Source: Acidobacteriota bacterium
GTDB taxonomy: Bacteria > Acidobacteriota > Vicinamibacteria > Vicinamibacterales > UBA8438
Assembly (NCBI GenBank): GCA_015659035.1
Contig: DQNS01000019.1
Location: forward strand, 1-43,871
Direction of reading: 5' to 3'
DNA: 43,871 nt
Below, one piece after another: positions 1 to 8,981 of this stretch (within the stretch, counting starts at the first letter, position 1; every line of letters begins with the position of its first letter). A program made the position numbers and the translations under genes. The notes under the pieces were generated by a model. The model saw only the letters and a program-made list of their open reading frames with translations. It searched no databases and was not told the DNA's origin.

Positions 1-1596
1 CCCGACAAGGCGGAGCGGTTCCTCCATCCGTCGATCGACCACCTGCACGACCCCTTCCAGCTCGCGGATCTCCCGCTGGCGGTCGACCGGTTGCTACGCG
101 CCATTGACCGCAAGGAACGTATCGCCGTGCACGGCGACTACGATGTCGACGGGGTGACATCGACCGTGATTCTCCGGCGACTGCTCGAGCTGCTCGGAGC
201 AGACGTCGTGCATTTCATTCCGGACCGGATCAAGGATGGGTACGGGCTCGAACCGGCCGGCATCGAGCGGCTCGCGGCTCAGCAGGTCAGCGTCGTCGTC
301 TCGGTCGACTGCGGCATCCGAAGCGATGCTGCCGCCACCCGGGCGCGCGAGCTCGGGCTTGACCTCGTCATCACCGACCATCACGAGCCGGACGCCACGT
401 TACCGCCGGCCCTCGCGGTCATCAACCCCAAGCGTCCCGATTGCCCATACCCCGACAAGGACCTCGCCGGCGTCGGTGTCGCCCTCAAGCTCGTCCAGGC
501 ACTGTGCCAGCGGACCGACCACACGCGCTGGCTGCCGGGGTTCCTCAAGATGGCGGCGCTGGGGACGGTAGCCGACGTGGTGCCACTGCGTGGCGAGAAC
601 CGGGTCATCGCCAAACTGGGACTCGACCAGCTGTCCCGAGGCCCGCACACCACCGGTCTACGAGCGCTGCTGGACTCCACCGGGCTACTGGGACAAACGC
701 TGACCAGCTTTCACATCGCGTTCCGTCTGGCGCCGCGCATCAACGCCGCCGGCCGGATGAGCACCCCGGACCTGGCCGCCCGCTTGCTGCTGCTCGCCGA
801 CGAGGGACGTGCCGCCGAGGCGAAGGACCTGGCCGAGCAGCTCGACACAGAAAACCTGCGGCGTCAGCAGGAGGAGGCGGACATCCTGACGGCGGCGCGG
901 CGCCGCGTGGACACCGACCCCGACGTCGGCGCGCACGCGATGCTGGTCGTCTGGGGCGAAGGCTGGCACCGCGGCGTCATCGGCATCGTCGCCGCGAAGC
1001 TCGTTGATGCGTTTCACCGGCCGGCCATCGTGCTCGCCATCGACGGGGATCTGGCCTACGGGTCCGGTCGGAGCATTCCGGGGTTCGATCTGCTGGATGC
1101 GCTGGAGCACTGCGGCGATCTGTTCACGCGGTTCGGTGGACATCGCCACGCCGCCGGCCTGACTATCGAAACCGGACGGCTGAAGGCGCTCCGGACCCGT
1201 CTCACCGCGTTCGCCGACGACCGGCTCGGCCCGGACGATCTGACCCCCCGGTTACGTGTCGACCGCCGGCTGCCCCTGGCGGCGATCACGCCGGCCGTCG
1301 TGGAGGGGCTGCGGGCGATGGAACCGTTCGGCGCCGGGAACCCGCGTCCGGTGTTTCACACCGGGCCGGTTGAGCTGGCACGCGGCCCGCGTGTCATGAA
1401 GTCCAGACATCTGTCGATGGCGGTGCGTCAAGACACACGGGTATTCCGGGCAGTGGCGTGGCGGATGGCCGAGCGAGCGGAGTTTGTGACTCGACACGGC
1501 GACGCACTGGACGTGGCGTTCAACCTGACCGAAAACCACTACCGAGGCGAACACACCGTCGAGTTATCCGTTGCCGACATCCGGCAAGCCCGATAG
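1..1596 (+). CDS. recJ: Single-stranded-DNA-specific exonuclease RecJ (5' end outside the window)
   Basis: RecJ degrades single-stranded DNA 5' to 3' in recombination and mismatch/base-excision repair, using two divalent metals in a DHH phosphoesterase fold. The reading frame is open from base 1. The translated start (FLHPSIDHLHDPFQLADL) is the usual RecJ segment just before the catalytic domain, so the gene continues past the left edge. Visible DHH-family motifs are HGDYDVDG, the SVDCG stretch, ITDHHEP, and the DHHA1 motif GGHRHAAG near the end of the core, followed by the C-terminal OB-fold region. A shorter frame beginning at a TTG at 91 exists, but it would cut off conserved sequence. The stop is 6 bases before the next gene, so it is probably co-transcribed with the Lpt genes. 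Family call is secure; only the N-terminus is missing. Confidence 0.95.
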   Translation, partial: PDKAERFLHPSIDHLHDPFQLADLPLAVDRLLRAIDRKERIAVHGDYDVDGVTSTVILRRLLELLGADVVHFIPDRIKDGYGLEPAGIERLAAQQVSVVVSVDCGIRSDAAATRARELGLDLVITDHHEPDATLPPALAVINPKRPDCPYPDKDLAGVGVALKLVQALCQRTDHTRWLPGFLKMAALGTVADVVPLRGENRVIAKLGLDQLSRGPHTTGLRALLDSTGLLGQTLTSFHIAFRLAPRINAAGRMSTPDLAARLLLLADEGRAAEAKDLAEQLDTENLRRQQEEADILTAARRRVDTDPDVGAHAMLVVWGEGWHRGVIGIVAAKLVDAFHRPAIVLAIDGDLAYGSGRSIPGFDLLDALEHCGDLFTRFGGHRHAAGLTIETGRLKALRTRLTAFADDRLGPDDLTPRLRVDRRLPLAAITPAVVEGLRAMEPFGAGNPRPVFHTGPVELARGPRVMKSRHLSMAVRQDTRVFRAVAWRMAERAEFVTRHGDALDVAFNLTENHYRGEHTVELSVADIRQAR

Positions 1597-1602
1597 AGTC
1601 AA

Positions 1603-4251
1603 ATGGTGGACCAGGACGGCAACCAGTTCGAAGCGCGGCGACCCGCCATCGAGGCCCAGGAGCGGGCTGTCGGCGGACGACGGGCGCCGGCGAGCCGGGA
1701 GTCGGCACCGCCCTCGACACGTCCCTTCTGGCGGCCACAGTGGCAGGGAGTCGCCCGCCTCGGGTTGGCGCTCGGACTCGTCGGGTTCGCCGCGGTGGTC
1801 TTTCAGGCTGTCCAGGAGCGTGTGGACCCGGTCGCCCCGCCGGTCATCGACCGCCTTGACCCGGACGCGGTCATCGAGAGCACCCGTGTCGAGTTGGTGC
1901 GAACCGCCGGCGGCGAGGAGAACTTCGTGCTCACCGCGCCCCGTCAACAGACATACGAGAACGGGTCGACGCGGTTCTTCGGGGGCGTGAGCCTGACGGT
2001 CACCGAGCAGGCCGACCGCCAGAGCTTCATCGTGACCGGCACCGATTTGAGAATGGGCGGCGCCGAGACCAACTTCACCATCAGCGGCGACGCGCAACTG
2101 ACGGTGTCTGATGGCTTGGTGGTCCGCACCGGCGCGCTCGTCTATACGCGAGGGCAGAGCCTCATGACGATGGAAGATGGAACGGCGGGGCCCACGACCA
2201 TCAGCCGATCGGGTCTGGAGGCGTCCGGCCGCAACCCGGTGTACGACCGCGACCGGGCGATGTTCAATCTCCCCGAGGCGGCCATGGCCCGTCTGACCGG
2301 AGACGCTGACCACGCAGCGGTCACGATTGAGTCGGCACGCGCGACCCTCGCCCATGCTGACCGCTACTGGCACTTCGAGGGGGGCACGAGGGTGGTTACC
2401 GGGTCGATGGTGCTCGAGTCCGAGAACGCGACGGCGCATTTCGGGGAAGCGGAAACCGCGCTCGAACGGCTCGATCTACGTGGGAGCGCGCGTATTTATC
2501 CAACCGAGTCGACGTCCGGGGAGCTGTACGAGCTGAGCGCCAGTGACATGACCCTGACGTTCGAGGAGACGACTCGCACCTTGACGCGGGCGACATTGAG
2601 CGGGGACGCGAGCATTCATTCGACCGACCCGGCGCCGGGTGGCCTGCGCCGGATGCGCGCCCGTGAGATGACGGTGACCTTCGACGAGACGAGTGGCGCC
2701 GTCGAACAGGCGAGGCTCTCGGGAGAATCGACAATCGAGCTGGTCGGGTCCGCCGGCGGTCGAGGCGCCCGGATTAGCGCCGCGACGATGGACGTCATCA
2801 TGGCGCCAGACCGCGGCAACGTGACGGCGCTCGAGGCCTGGGACGACGTCCGTCTCCAGCTGCCCAACACGCCGGATGGCGCGCAGCAGGAAATCCGTGC
2901 GGGCAGGTTGAGCCCCGATGGCCCGCCGGGCGCCGAGATGACCGCGGTACGCCTCGAACAGAACGTGGAGTACCGGGAGTTGGGCACGGCCACGAACACC
3001 GGCGCCGAGATGAGCCGCGTGATTCGAGCCGAGCGGCTGGAGGCCCGAGTAGAGGAGGGGCTCAGCGCCCTGGTCGAGGCCCGGTTCCTCGGTGACGTGC
3101 TATTCGAGGACGGGACCATGCGTCGGATGTTAGCCGACGAGGCCGTCTATGACGTGCTAGGCGGTTTGGTGAGGCTCAGTGCAGGCGGCGACGCGGGTCG
3201 CACGGTAACACTGAGCGACGCCGGGAGCGACGGCGACGACACCATCGACGTGATAGCCGACGTCCTGACCATCAGTCTGATTCGGATGGTGGCGCCGCCG
3301 CTCCCGGTGGAGGCGGCCCCGGAACCGACGCCCTCGGCGCCGGAACCGACGCCCCCGGCAGAGGCGGCCCCGGAACCGGCACCCATCCCGGAGCCGGCGC
3401 CGGTGGTGCCGAGGTCCTATTCGATCGCACTGGCCGGTCACGAGGTGAGCCTTGACGGCGAGACGCTCGAGGCGTCCGGCAACGTCACGAGCGTGCTGAC
3501 GCCCCGGGGCGATGACACCCCGGAATCGGTCTCGGGGAAGATGCCCATCTTGCTCGATGACGACCGGGAGGTGTTGGTGAGCGCCGACGCGGTCCGGTAT
3601 GACGGCAACGCGGGACAGGCCACCTACACTGGGCAGGCCCATCTGTGGCAAGGCGGAACCAGTTTCTGGGGCGACACCCTGACGCTCGACGACCGGACGG
3701 GCGATCTGATCGCCAGGGGCAACGTACGGACCAGCATCCAGCTCGGGCGACTGAACGAGACGACCCAGCGTATTGAGATGTCCCTGACCTACGCCGAGGC
3801 CGACACGTTCGTCTACGATGAGGCGGCGAAACGCGCCGTCTACGAGACCACGGCGCGGCTGCGCTCCGAGCACGTGGACCTAAAGGCCGATACGATCGCG
3901 GTGTTTCTGGAGACGGATGGCCGAACCCTGGACAAGCTCCAGGCGACCGGCGATGTGAAGCTTCGCCTGGACGGCCGCTGGGCAACAGGGGAAAGTCTCG
4001 TGTACTACGAGGCGGAGGGCCGATACGAGATGGAGGGCGCGCCCGTCGAGATCGTTGAAGAGGTCGAACCGGTGGAGACAACCACGACCGCGCCTCCGCC
4101 ACCCGGCGCCATCCCGCCACCGCCCTCCTGTCGCAGCTCCACGGGGCTCACCCTGACGTTCTACCGGTCCACCGACACCGTGACCGTCGACGGCCAAGAG
4201 GAGCGGCGCACCGAGATCAACAGTGGCACGTGCACCCCGCTGACGTTCTAG
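1603..4251 (+). CDS. Giant LptC/LptA-like LPS transport bridge protein (fusion)
   Basis: This 882-residue protein probably forms the periplasmic bridge that carries LPS from the inner-membrane LptBFG transporter toward the outer membrane. Residues about 47-68 form one membrane anchor (GVARLGLALGLVGFAAVV), as in LptC. What follows is almost entirely short beta-strand repeats of the LptC/OstA type. A Pro/Glu/Ala linker lies at about 567-605. The C-terminal part has typical LptA features (ADAVRYDGNAGQATYTG, GDTLTLDDRTGDL, LQATGDVKLRLDGRWATG). E. coli LptC and LptA are each under 200 residues, so this chain combines both and adds many jellyroll turns. A second Pro-rich tract lies near residue 830. 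ATG at 1603 follows recJ by 6 bases. lptB is next downstream. The LptA-type C-terminus is clear; the LptC assignment of the N-terminal half rests on anchor, position and repeat style. Confidence 0.82.
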   Translation: MVDQDGNQFEARRPAIEAQERAVGGRRAPASRESAPPSTRPFWRPQWQGVARLGLALGLVGFAAVVFQAVQERVDPVAPPVIDRLDPDAVIESTRVELVRTAGGEENFVLTAPRQQTYENGSTRFFGGVSLTVTEQADRQSFIVTGTDLRMGGAETNFTISGDAQLTVSDGLVVRTGALVYTRGQSLMTMEDGTAGPTTISRSGLEASGRNPVYDRDRAMFNLPEAAMARLTGDADHAAVTIESARATLAHADRYWHFEGGTRVVTGSMVLESENATAHFGEAETALERLDLRGSARIYPTESTSGELYELSASDMTLTFEETTRTLTRATLSGDASIHSTDPAPGGLRRMRAREMTVTFDETSGAVEQARLSGESTIELVGSAGGRGARISAATMDVIMAPDRGNVTALEAWDDVRLQLPNTPDGAQQEIRAGRLSPDGPPGAEMTAVRLEQNVEYRELGTATNTGAEMSRVIRAERLEARVEEGLSALVEARFLGDVLFEDGTMRRMLADEAVYDVLGGLVRLSAGGDAGRTVTLSDAGSDGDDTIDVIADVLTISLIRMVAPPLPVEAAPEPTPSAPEPTPPAEAAPEPAPIPEPAPVVPRSYSIALAGHEVSLDGETLEASGNVTSVLTPRGDDTPESVSGKMPILLDDDREVLVSADAVRYDGNAGQATYTGQAHLWQGGTSFWGDTLTLDDRTGDLIARGNVRTSIQLGRLNETTQRIEMSLTYAEADTFVYDEAAKRAVYETTARLRSEHVDLKADTIAVFLETDGRTLDKLQATGDVKLRLDGRWATGESLVYYEAEGRYEMEGAPVEIVEEVEPVETTTTAPPPPGAIPPPPSCRSSTGLTLTFYRSTDTVTVDGQEERRTEINSGTCTPLTF

Positions 4252-4333
4252 CGAAGCCGCGGCGCAAACCACCCAGACGGACGTCGCCGCAGCAGCGCAC
4301 GGCGGCGTTTCTCAAAGCGCCGCTACGCGGGGG

Positions 4334-4402
4334 CTAGACATCTTCTCGGGGCGACGCAAACGTGTTTCACGCGCTTCGATGTTACCCTCCGCGGATGTCT
4401 AG
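4334..4402 (+). repeat. Family A inverted-repeat element, copy A1
   Basis: A 69 nt element bounded by CTAGACATC at its left end and GATGTCTAG at its right end (perfect 9 bp inverted repeat). Internally it carries GATGTTACCCT before the right arm, a motif shared with copies A2-A4. Similarity to copy A3 extends leftward (CTACGCGG before the left arm). It fills most of the 169-base spacer between the LptC/LptA fusion and lptB, ending 18 bases before the lptB start. Confidence 0.75.
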
Positions 4403-4420
4403 TTAGTTGCCTCCCTAGAA

Positions 4421-5146
4421 ATGGCTACGCTGCGGACACTGAATCTCACGAAATCGTATGGCGGGCGCACGGTCCTGCGTGACGTCAGTCTGAGCGTCAC
4501 GTCCGGCGAGGTGGTGGGTCTGCTGGGCCCGAACGGGGCTGGCAAGACGACCACGTTCTATCTCGTCGTCGGGCTCACAGCGCCGGACCGGGGCCAGGTC
4601 ACCTTGAACGGGGAGGATGTAACCGACGACCCGATGTATCTGCGCGCGCGCAAGGGCATCGGGTATCTGCCGCAGGAGCCGTCGATCTTCCGCGGGCTCA
4701 CCGTCGAGCAGAACATCCTGGCGATTCTCGAGACCCTCGGCCTGTCGCGCGCCGCGCGGCGCAACCGACTGCGCGAGCTGCTCGAGGAGCTCAATCTGAC
4801 TCCGCTCGCCAAGTCACCCGCCCACACCTTGTCCGGGGGCGAGCGGCGCCGGGCCGAGATCACCCGGGCGCTGGTGATCTCGCCATCGTTCATGCTGCTC
4901 GACGAGCCGTTCGCCGGCATCGACCCGATCGCCGTGACCGACATCCAGGAGATCATCTTCCATCTGAAAGCCCGTGGCATCGGGGTACTCATCACCGACC
5001 ATAACGTCCGCGAGACGCTGCGCATCACGGACCGCGCCTACATCGTGCACGACGGCGCCGTGTTCCGCAGCGGCACCCCCGCCGAGCTCGCACGCGACGA
5101 GGACGTCAAGCGGATCTATCTGGGTACCGATTTTCGTTTGGACTAA
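4421..5146 (+). CDS. lptB: LPS export ABC transporter ATPase LptB
   Basis: LptB is the cytoplasmic ATPase that powers extraction of LPS from the inner membrane through LptF/LptG. The 241-residue protein has the normal length and all ABC motifs: Walker [10 protein letters not shown] at about residue 37, the Q-loop region [12 protein letters not shown], signature LSGGERRR, Walker [13 protein letters not shown], and switch histidine ITDHNV. The C-terminal TDFRL ending is characteristic of LptB. Its membrane partner in this genome is apparently the single-chain LptF-LptG fusion encoded 16 kb away, so the functional complex would be an LptB dimer on one fused polypeptide. It sits after copy A1 of the family A repeat and before rpoN, the order lptC-lptA-lptB-rpoN-hpf being widely conserved in Gram-negative bacteria. 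Confidence 0.97.
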   Translation: MATLRTLNLTKSYGGRTVLRDVSLSVTSGEVVGLLGPNGAGKTTTFYLVVGLTAPDRGQVTLNGEDVTDDPMYLRARKGIGYLPQEPSIFRGLTVEQNILAILETLGLSRAARRNRLRELLEELNLTPLAKSPAHTLSGGERRRAEITRALVISPSFMLLDEPFAGIDPIAVTDIQEIIFHLKARGIGVLITDHNVRETLRITDRAYIVHDGAVFRSGTPAELARDEDVKRIYLGTDFRLD

Positions 5147-5218
5147 GATCAGAGCAGGTTCGACACCGCACGTACCGGGTCGACCAGGCAAGGTCAGGAG
5201 CAACGAGCGCTCCTGCGT

Positions 5219-5253
5219 CCCCTCTCCCTCCGGGAGAGGGCCGGGGTGAGGGC
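5219..5253 (+). repeat. Family D hairpin repeat (CCCTCTCCC/GGGAGAGGG), copy 1
   Basis: CCCTCTCCCTCCGGGAGAGG followed by a GGGTGAGGG-type tail. This palindromic intergenic sequence recurs at 42183-42218 in the same orientation, each time just upstream of a gene. Very similar REP-like hairpins occur in many unrelated high-GC bacteria. Its last bases supply a spurious GTG start for the rpoN frame. Confidence 0.8.
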
Positions 5254-5269
5254 CCAGGCTCTCGAGAAT

Positions 5270-6706
5270 ATGGCGCTTCAACCACGACTCCAGATGCGGC
5301 TGTCTCAGAAGCTCATCTTGACGCCGGCCCTGCAGCAGGCGATCAAGCTGCTCCCGATGACGACGCTCGAGCTGGTCGAGATGCTGAACCAGGAAGTCGT
5401 CGAGAACCCGATGCTGGAGGAGGTCCCGGACGAGGAGCTGCAGCAACCCGAGACCGCCAGCCCGGCGGAGAAATCGGAGGAGCCGCCAGCCGATGCGGAG
5501 AAACAGGACTCCTGGGACGACGCCGACTACGAGTATTTCTTTGGTGACTACCTGGACGACGGGTATCGCGCGCGCGCACCTCGCGAGGTCAAGGAACTCC
5601 CGCCAATCGAGAACACGCTCTCCACAAAAAGCTCGTTGGCCGATCACATGATGTGGCAGTTGTCGCTCCAGACCAAGGACGACGACCCGTTGGTGCGGGA
5701 GATTGGCGCGGCGATCATCGGCAATCTCGATGACGACGGCTATCTGGTGGCGTCGATCGAGGAGATCGCGGCGATGGGGAGCTGGTCCCTCGTCGAGGTC
5801 GAACGGGTGCTTCGAGTGGTCCAGGGCTTCGATCCTGTCGGGGTGGCCGCGCGCGGGCTGCAGGAGTGCCTGCTGCTACAGATCGACCATCTTGGACTGA
5901 ACGGTACCGGAAGCGAGACCATCGTCCGGGAACACCTGAAGCTCCTCCAGAATCACCAGGGGCGGGAAATCGCCCGCCGGATGGACATGTCGGTCGAGGA
6001 GATCAGGCACGACATCGACGTCATACGACAGCTCGATCCAAAACCCGGCAGCCGTTACAACCCGACCTCGTCCCAGTTCGTGATCCCTGACGTGCACGTG
6101 GTGAAGGTCGAGGATCGGTATGTCGTCGTGCTGAACGAGGATGGGATGCCGCGACTGCGGATCAGTCCGGTCTACCGGAGGCTGCTCGACAAGAAGAGCA
6201 AGAACAGCGAGGAGACCCGGGCCTATGTGAAGGAGAAGTTCCGCTCGGCGCTGTGGCTCATCAAGTCGGTCGACCAGCGTCAGAAGACCATCTTCAAGGT
6301 GGCGACCAGCATCATCACGTTCCAGACGGAGTTTCTCAACCGGGGCATCGAGCATCTCCGCCCGCTCGTGCTGCGGGACGTGGCCAACGACATCGGGATG
6401 CACGAGTCCACCGTCAGCCGGGTGGTCAACAACAAGTACATGCACACCCCGCAAGGGGTGTTCGAAATGAAGTACTTCTTCCACAGCGGCATCAGCAGCG
6501 TCTACGGCGAGAGTGTTTCCTCGGTCACGATCAAGCAACGCATCCGGAAGATCATCGAAGAGGAGAACCCCGACAAGCCACTGAGCGATTCTCGGATCGT
6601 GCGTCTCCTGCAAGATGAAGGGCTGGTGCTCGCCCGCCGCACGATCGCGAAGTATCGGGAAGAGCTCAAGATTCCCACCTCGAGTCAGCGCAAGGTCATG
6701 TTTTAG
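5270..6706 (+). CDS. rpoN: RNA polymerase sigma-54 factor
   Basis: Sigma-54 directs RNA polymerase to -24/-12 promoters that need AAA+ activators. The 478-residue protein has the full domain order. Region I is glutamine-rich (MALQPRLQMRLSQKLILTPALQ). An acidic region II lies at about 45-95. The core-binding domain follows. A helix-turn-helix segment is visible (HESTVSRVVNNKYMHTPQGVF). The RpoN box (ARRTIAKYREEL) lies near the C-terminus and reads the -24 element. I chose ATG 5270 because the family begins at MALQ; the upstream GTG at 5246 lies inside a family D repeat. hpf follows 8 bases downstream. No sigma-54 activator gene is visible in the window. Confidence 0.97.
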   Translation: MALQPRLQMRLSQKLILTPALQQAIKLLPMTTLELVEMLNQEVVENPMLEEVPDEELQQPETASPAEKSEEPPADAEKQDSWDDADYEYFFGDYLDDGYRARAPREVKELPPIENTLSTKSSLADHMMWQLSLQTKDDDPLVREIGAAIIGNLDDDGYLVASIEEIAAMGSWSLVEVERVLRVVQGFDPVGVAARGLQECLLLQIDHLGLNGTGSETIVREHLKLLQNHQGREIARRMDMSVEEIRHDIDVIRQLDPKPGSRYNPTSSQFVIPDVHVVKVEDRYVVVLNEDGMPRLRISPVYRRLLDKKSKNSEETRAYVKEKFRSALWLIKSVDQRQKTIFKVATSIITFQTEFLNRGIEHLRPLVLRDVANDIGMHESTVSRVVNNKYMHTPQGVFEMKYFFHSGISSVYGESVSSVTIKQRIRKIIEEENPDKPLSDSRIVRLLQDEGLVLARRTIAKYREELKIPTSSQRKVMF

Positions 6707-6714
6707 CGACACGC

Positions 6715-7089
6715 ATGGAGTGCACCGTGACAGGACGGCACATGGAGATCAGCGGTGAGTTGCGCCGGCTGATCGACCGACGGCTCCTCCCGCTGGAGCG
6801 GCTCCTCGGCGACGCCCTCGTGTCGGCGGACATGGTCATGGCCACGAAGCATCATCGGTGTATGTCCGAGCTCGTGGTGCACGCCCGAGGCGATCACCGG
6901 CTTCACGGACTGGCGGAAGGGTCGAACTGGCAAGCCGCCGTCGGCGCGGCGGTCGAAAAAGTGATGCACCAGGCCCAGACCCTGAAGGGAAAGTGGCATG
7001 GACGGCGCCGCGATGCGGCACCCTCGCCCAGCTTGGCTGGGACCGATGACGCCGACACGAGCACCGACCAAGGACCCAGGCGAGAATAA
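6715..7089 (+). CDS. hpf: Ribosome hibernation promoting factor, short form (HPF/YfiA family)
   Basis: HPF binds the 30S decoding region when growth stops and helps store ribosomes in an inactive form. The 124-residue protein starts MECTVTGRHMEISGELRR, the typical first strand and helix, and carries the beta-alpha-beta-beta-beta-alpha core (HHRCMSELVVHARGDHRLHG, then the helix AAVGAAVEKVMHQAQTLKGKW). The tail after residue 105 is hydrophilic and looks disordered. The C-terminal dimerization domain of long HPF is absent. It follows rpoN by 8 bases, the usual arrangement. In many Gram-negative genomes ptsN and/or hprK come next; here rapZ follows directly. Confidence 0.93.
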   Translation: MECTVTGRHMEISGELRRLIDRRLLPLERLLGDALVSADMVMATKHHRCMSELVVHARGDHRLHGLAEGSNWQAAVGAAVEKVMHQAQTLKGKWHGRRRDAAPSPSLAGTDDADTSTDQGPRRE

Positions 7090-7132
7090 CTATGCCATTG
7101 ACCCATGTGTTCGCGCCCGGGTCCTGAAGCCG

Positions 7133-8038
7133 ATGACAGCCACACGTCCGGAGCCGGCGATCCGGAAGCGGACGGCTCGGTTTGTGGTGGTGACTGGGCT
7201 GTCGGGCGCCGGCAAGTCAGCGGCCATTCGGGCGCTGGAGGATCTTGGGTATCTCTGCGTCGACAACCTGCCGACCGTCCTGATCCCGACCCTGGCGGAC
7301 CTGACGCTGGGGGAGGGCGCCACCTACGACTCGGTCGCCGTCGTGGTGGATGCCCGTGACCGGTCATTTCTCGACCAGTTTGCCGGTATCTTCAAGTCAT
7401 TGCGGGCACGGCGCGATCTTGGCACCTGGTTGATCTTCCTGGAGGCGTCGGACGCGGCCTTGCTCCGACGCTTCAGTGAAACACGCCGGCCCCATCCGCT
7501 CGCGCCAACCGGGTCGGTCATCGAAGGCATCCTGGCCGAACGGGCTCGACTCCGCCGCATCAAGAAGATGGCGGACAAAGTGCTCGACACGTCGGATCTC
7601 ACCGTGCACGAGCTGCGCCGCGCGTTCCGCGAGCTCTCGCAAGGTGACGACAAGCAGACGCGGTTGACGGTGACGCTCTTGAGCTTCGGCTACAAGCACG
7701 GCGTCCCCGGCGAATCAGACCTCCTCTTCGACGTACGCTTTCTGCCCAACCCTCACCTCGTCCCCGGGTTGCGCCAGCTCACGGGCAAGAACCAGGCGGT
7801 GCGGGACTATGTCGCGGCGGCCGACGCGACCACACCGTTCCTGGACATGACGACCGATCTGCTCCGGTTCCTGATTCCGCAGTACACCACCGAAGGGAAG
7901 AGCTACCTCACCATCGGGATCGGCTGCACCGGCGGGCATCACCGGTCGGTGGCGATCGTCGAGCAGCTGAAGACCCGGCTAGCCGGCGTTCCCGGCGTAC
8001 GGTGGCGGGTAAAGCATCGTGACATTGCGGTCGAATAG
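7133..8038 (+). CDS. rapZ: RapZ/YvcJ family nucleotide-binding protein
   Basis: In E. coli RapZ is the RNase E adaptor that controls GlmZ small RNA and thus glucosamine-6-phosphate synthesis; in other bacteria the family (YvcJ) binds nucleotides but its role is less defined. The 301-residue protein has Walker A (GLSGAGKS) right after the start, a DARD-type Walker B region (VVVDARDRSF), and the conserved C-terminal block (SFGYKHG, DLLFDVRFLPNPH, IGIGCTGGHHRSV). ATG 7133 is preferred; a longer frame from 6998 overlaps hpf and adds sequence unlike the family. It lies in the classic rpoN-hpf-rapZ string but without ptsN or hprK between. Whether it acts as a GlmZ-type RNA adaptor here cannot be judged. 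Confidence 0.93.
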   Translation: MTATRPEPAIRKRTARFVVVTGLSGAGKSAAIRALEDLGYLCVDNLPTVLIPTLADLTLGEGATYDSVAVVVDARDRSFLDQFAGIFKSLRARRDLGTWLIFLEASDAALLRRFSETRRPHPLAPTGSVIEGILAERARLRRIKKMADKVLDTSDLTVHELRRAFRELSQGDDKQTRLTVTLLSFGYKHGVPGESDLLFDVRFLPNPHLVPGLRQLTGKNQAVRDYVAAADATTPFLDMTTDLLRFLIPQYTTEGKSYLTIGIGCTGGHHRSVAIVEQLKTRLAGVPGVRWRVKHRDIAVE

Positions 8039-8093
8039 CGCGGACGGCGACGATGCGCGTGGCAACCGCCCAGCCTCCGATGACAGACGCGAT

Positions 8094-8444
8094 ATGAAAG
8101 TCGACAAGCCCTGGGGATACGAGCTGCGTTGGGCCAGAACGGACCGCTATGTCGGTAAGGTGATTCATGTCGACGCGGGCCACGCCCTGAGCCTCCAGTA
8201 TCACAACGTCAAGGACGAGACGATCCTGGTGTGGAGCGGACGCATGCTCTTCGAAATCGAGGAAGGGGGCCAGCGGGTCACACGCGAGATGGGTCCGGGC
8301 GACAGCGTGCACGTCACGCCCGGTACGGTCCACCGGATGACCGCGATCGAGGACACCGACATCTTCGAGGTGTCCACGCCGGAGCTCGACGATGTCGTCA
8401 GACTCGAAGACCGCTACGGCCGCGCGGACCCCAAACAGGGGTGA
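8094..8444 (+). CDS. Small cupin-domain protein (mannose-6-phosphate isomerase type II-like)
   Basis: A single-domain cupin of about 116 residues. It opens KPWGYELRWARTDRYVGKVI and carries LSLQYHNVKDE, a glycine turn (LVWSGRMLFEIEEGG), and the second cupin motif PGDSVHVTPGTVHRM, giving the usual metal-binding histidines and glutamate. The sequence resembles the C-terminal isomerase domain of GDP-mannose pyrophosphorylase/phosphomannose isomerase proteins. A sugar-phosphate isomerase role is therefore possible but unproven for a stand-alone domain. I chose ATG 8094; the frame is open upstream to 8019, overlapping the end of rapZ. It is the last gene of the plus-strand operon and faces ssb convergently, 43 bases apart. 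Confidence 0.75.
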   Translation: MKVDKPWGYELRWARTDRYVGKVIHVDAGHALSLQYHNVKDETILVWSGRMLFEIEEGGQRVTREMGPGDSVHVTPGTVHRMTAIEDTDIFEVSTPELDDVVRLEDRYGRADPKQG

Positions 8445-8487
8445 CGGGTTCTAGCGAGACGGCGCATGGCATCCACGCGCCGGTTTG

Positions 8488-8937
8488 CTAGAACGGAATG
8501 TCGTCCTCGGTCAACTCGGGCGGACCGGACGCCCCACCGCCGCCGCCGGGAGACGGCGCGGGCGATCCGTAGTCGCCACCATCGGCGCCACCACCACCGC
8601 CGCCGCGACCACCGAGCAACACGATCCGATCTGAGCGGATCTCAGTGGTGTACTTATCGTTCCCATCTCGATCTTGCCACTTGCGGGTCTGCAGCTTCCC
8701 CTCGACATAGACCTGACGCCCCTTGAGCAGATACTGCTCGAGCGACTCGGCCGTCTTGCCCCAGATCACGACACGGTGCCACTCGGTACGCTCCTGCCGA
8801 TCGCCGGACGACTTGTCGGTCCAGACTTCGGTCGTCGCCAGGCTGATCGTGGTGACCGCCGTGCCGCCGGGCGTGCGGCGGACCTCCGCGTCCCGCCCCA
8901 GGTTGCCGACGATGATGACCTTGTTGACGGTTCCCAT
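8488..8937 (-). CDS. ssb: Single-stranded DNA-binding protein
   Basis: SSB coats single-stranded DNA in replication and repair and recruits partners through its C-terminal tip. The 149-residue protein has the OB fold at residues 1-105 ([51 protein letters not shown]), a glycine-rich linker (about 108-140) and the acidic tip DDIPF. Length is slightly shorter than E. coli SSB because the linker is short. It is the last gene downstream of the tol-pal-cpoB string, 44 bases after cpoB on the same strand, and could be co-transcribed with it. The family call is secure. Confidence 0.97.
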   Translation of the reverse strand: MGTVNKVIIVGNLGRDAEVRRTPGGTAVTTISLATTEVWTDKSSGDRQERTEWHRVVIWGKTAESLEQYLLKGRQVYVEGKLQTRKWQDRDGNDKYTTEIRSDRIVLLGGRGGGGGGADGGDYGSPAPSPGGGGGASGPPELTEDDIPF

Positions 8938-8981
8938 ATCTGTCTCTGGCTAGTCCCGGCCGCGGCCGCTGACGACGGCTG

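Noticed and set aside
1564-2439. Minus-strand open frame of 291 codons across the start of the LptC/LptA fusion
   Set aside because: Antisense shadow, with no recognisable motif and no ribosome-binding site, opposite well-supported coding sequence.
4362-4377. parS-like half site (TGTTTCACG) in copy A1; another half (GTGAAACA) at about 7476
   Set aside because: Only one half of the parS palindrome is present in each case; the other half does not match.
6998-7132. Longer rapZ frame overlapping hpf
   Set aside because: Family similarity begins just after 7133, and the added residues are a frame-shifted shadow of hpf.
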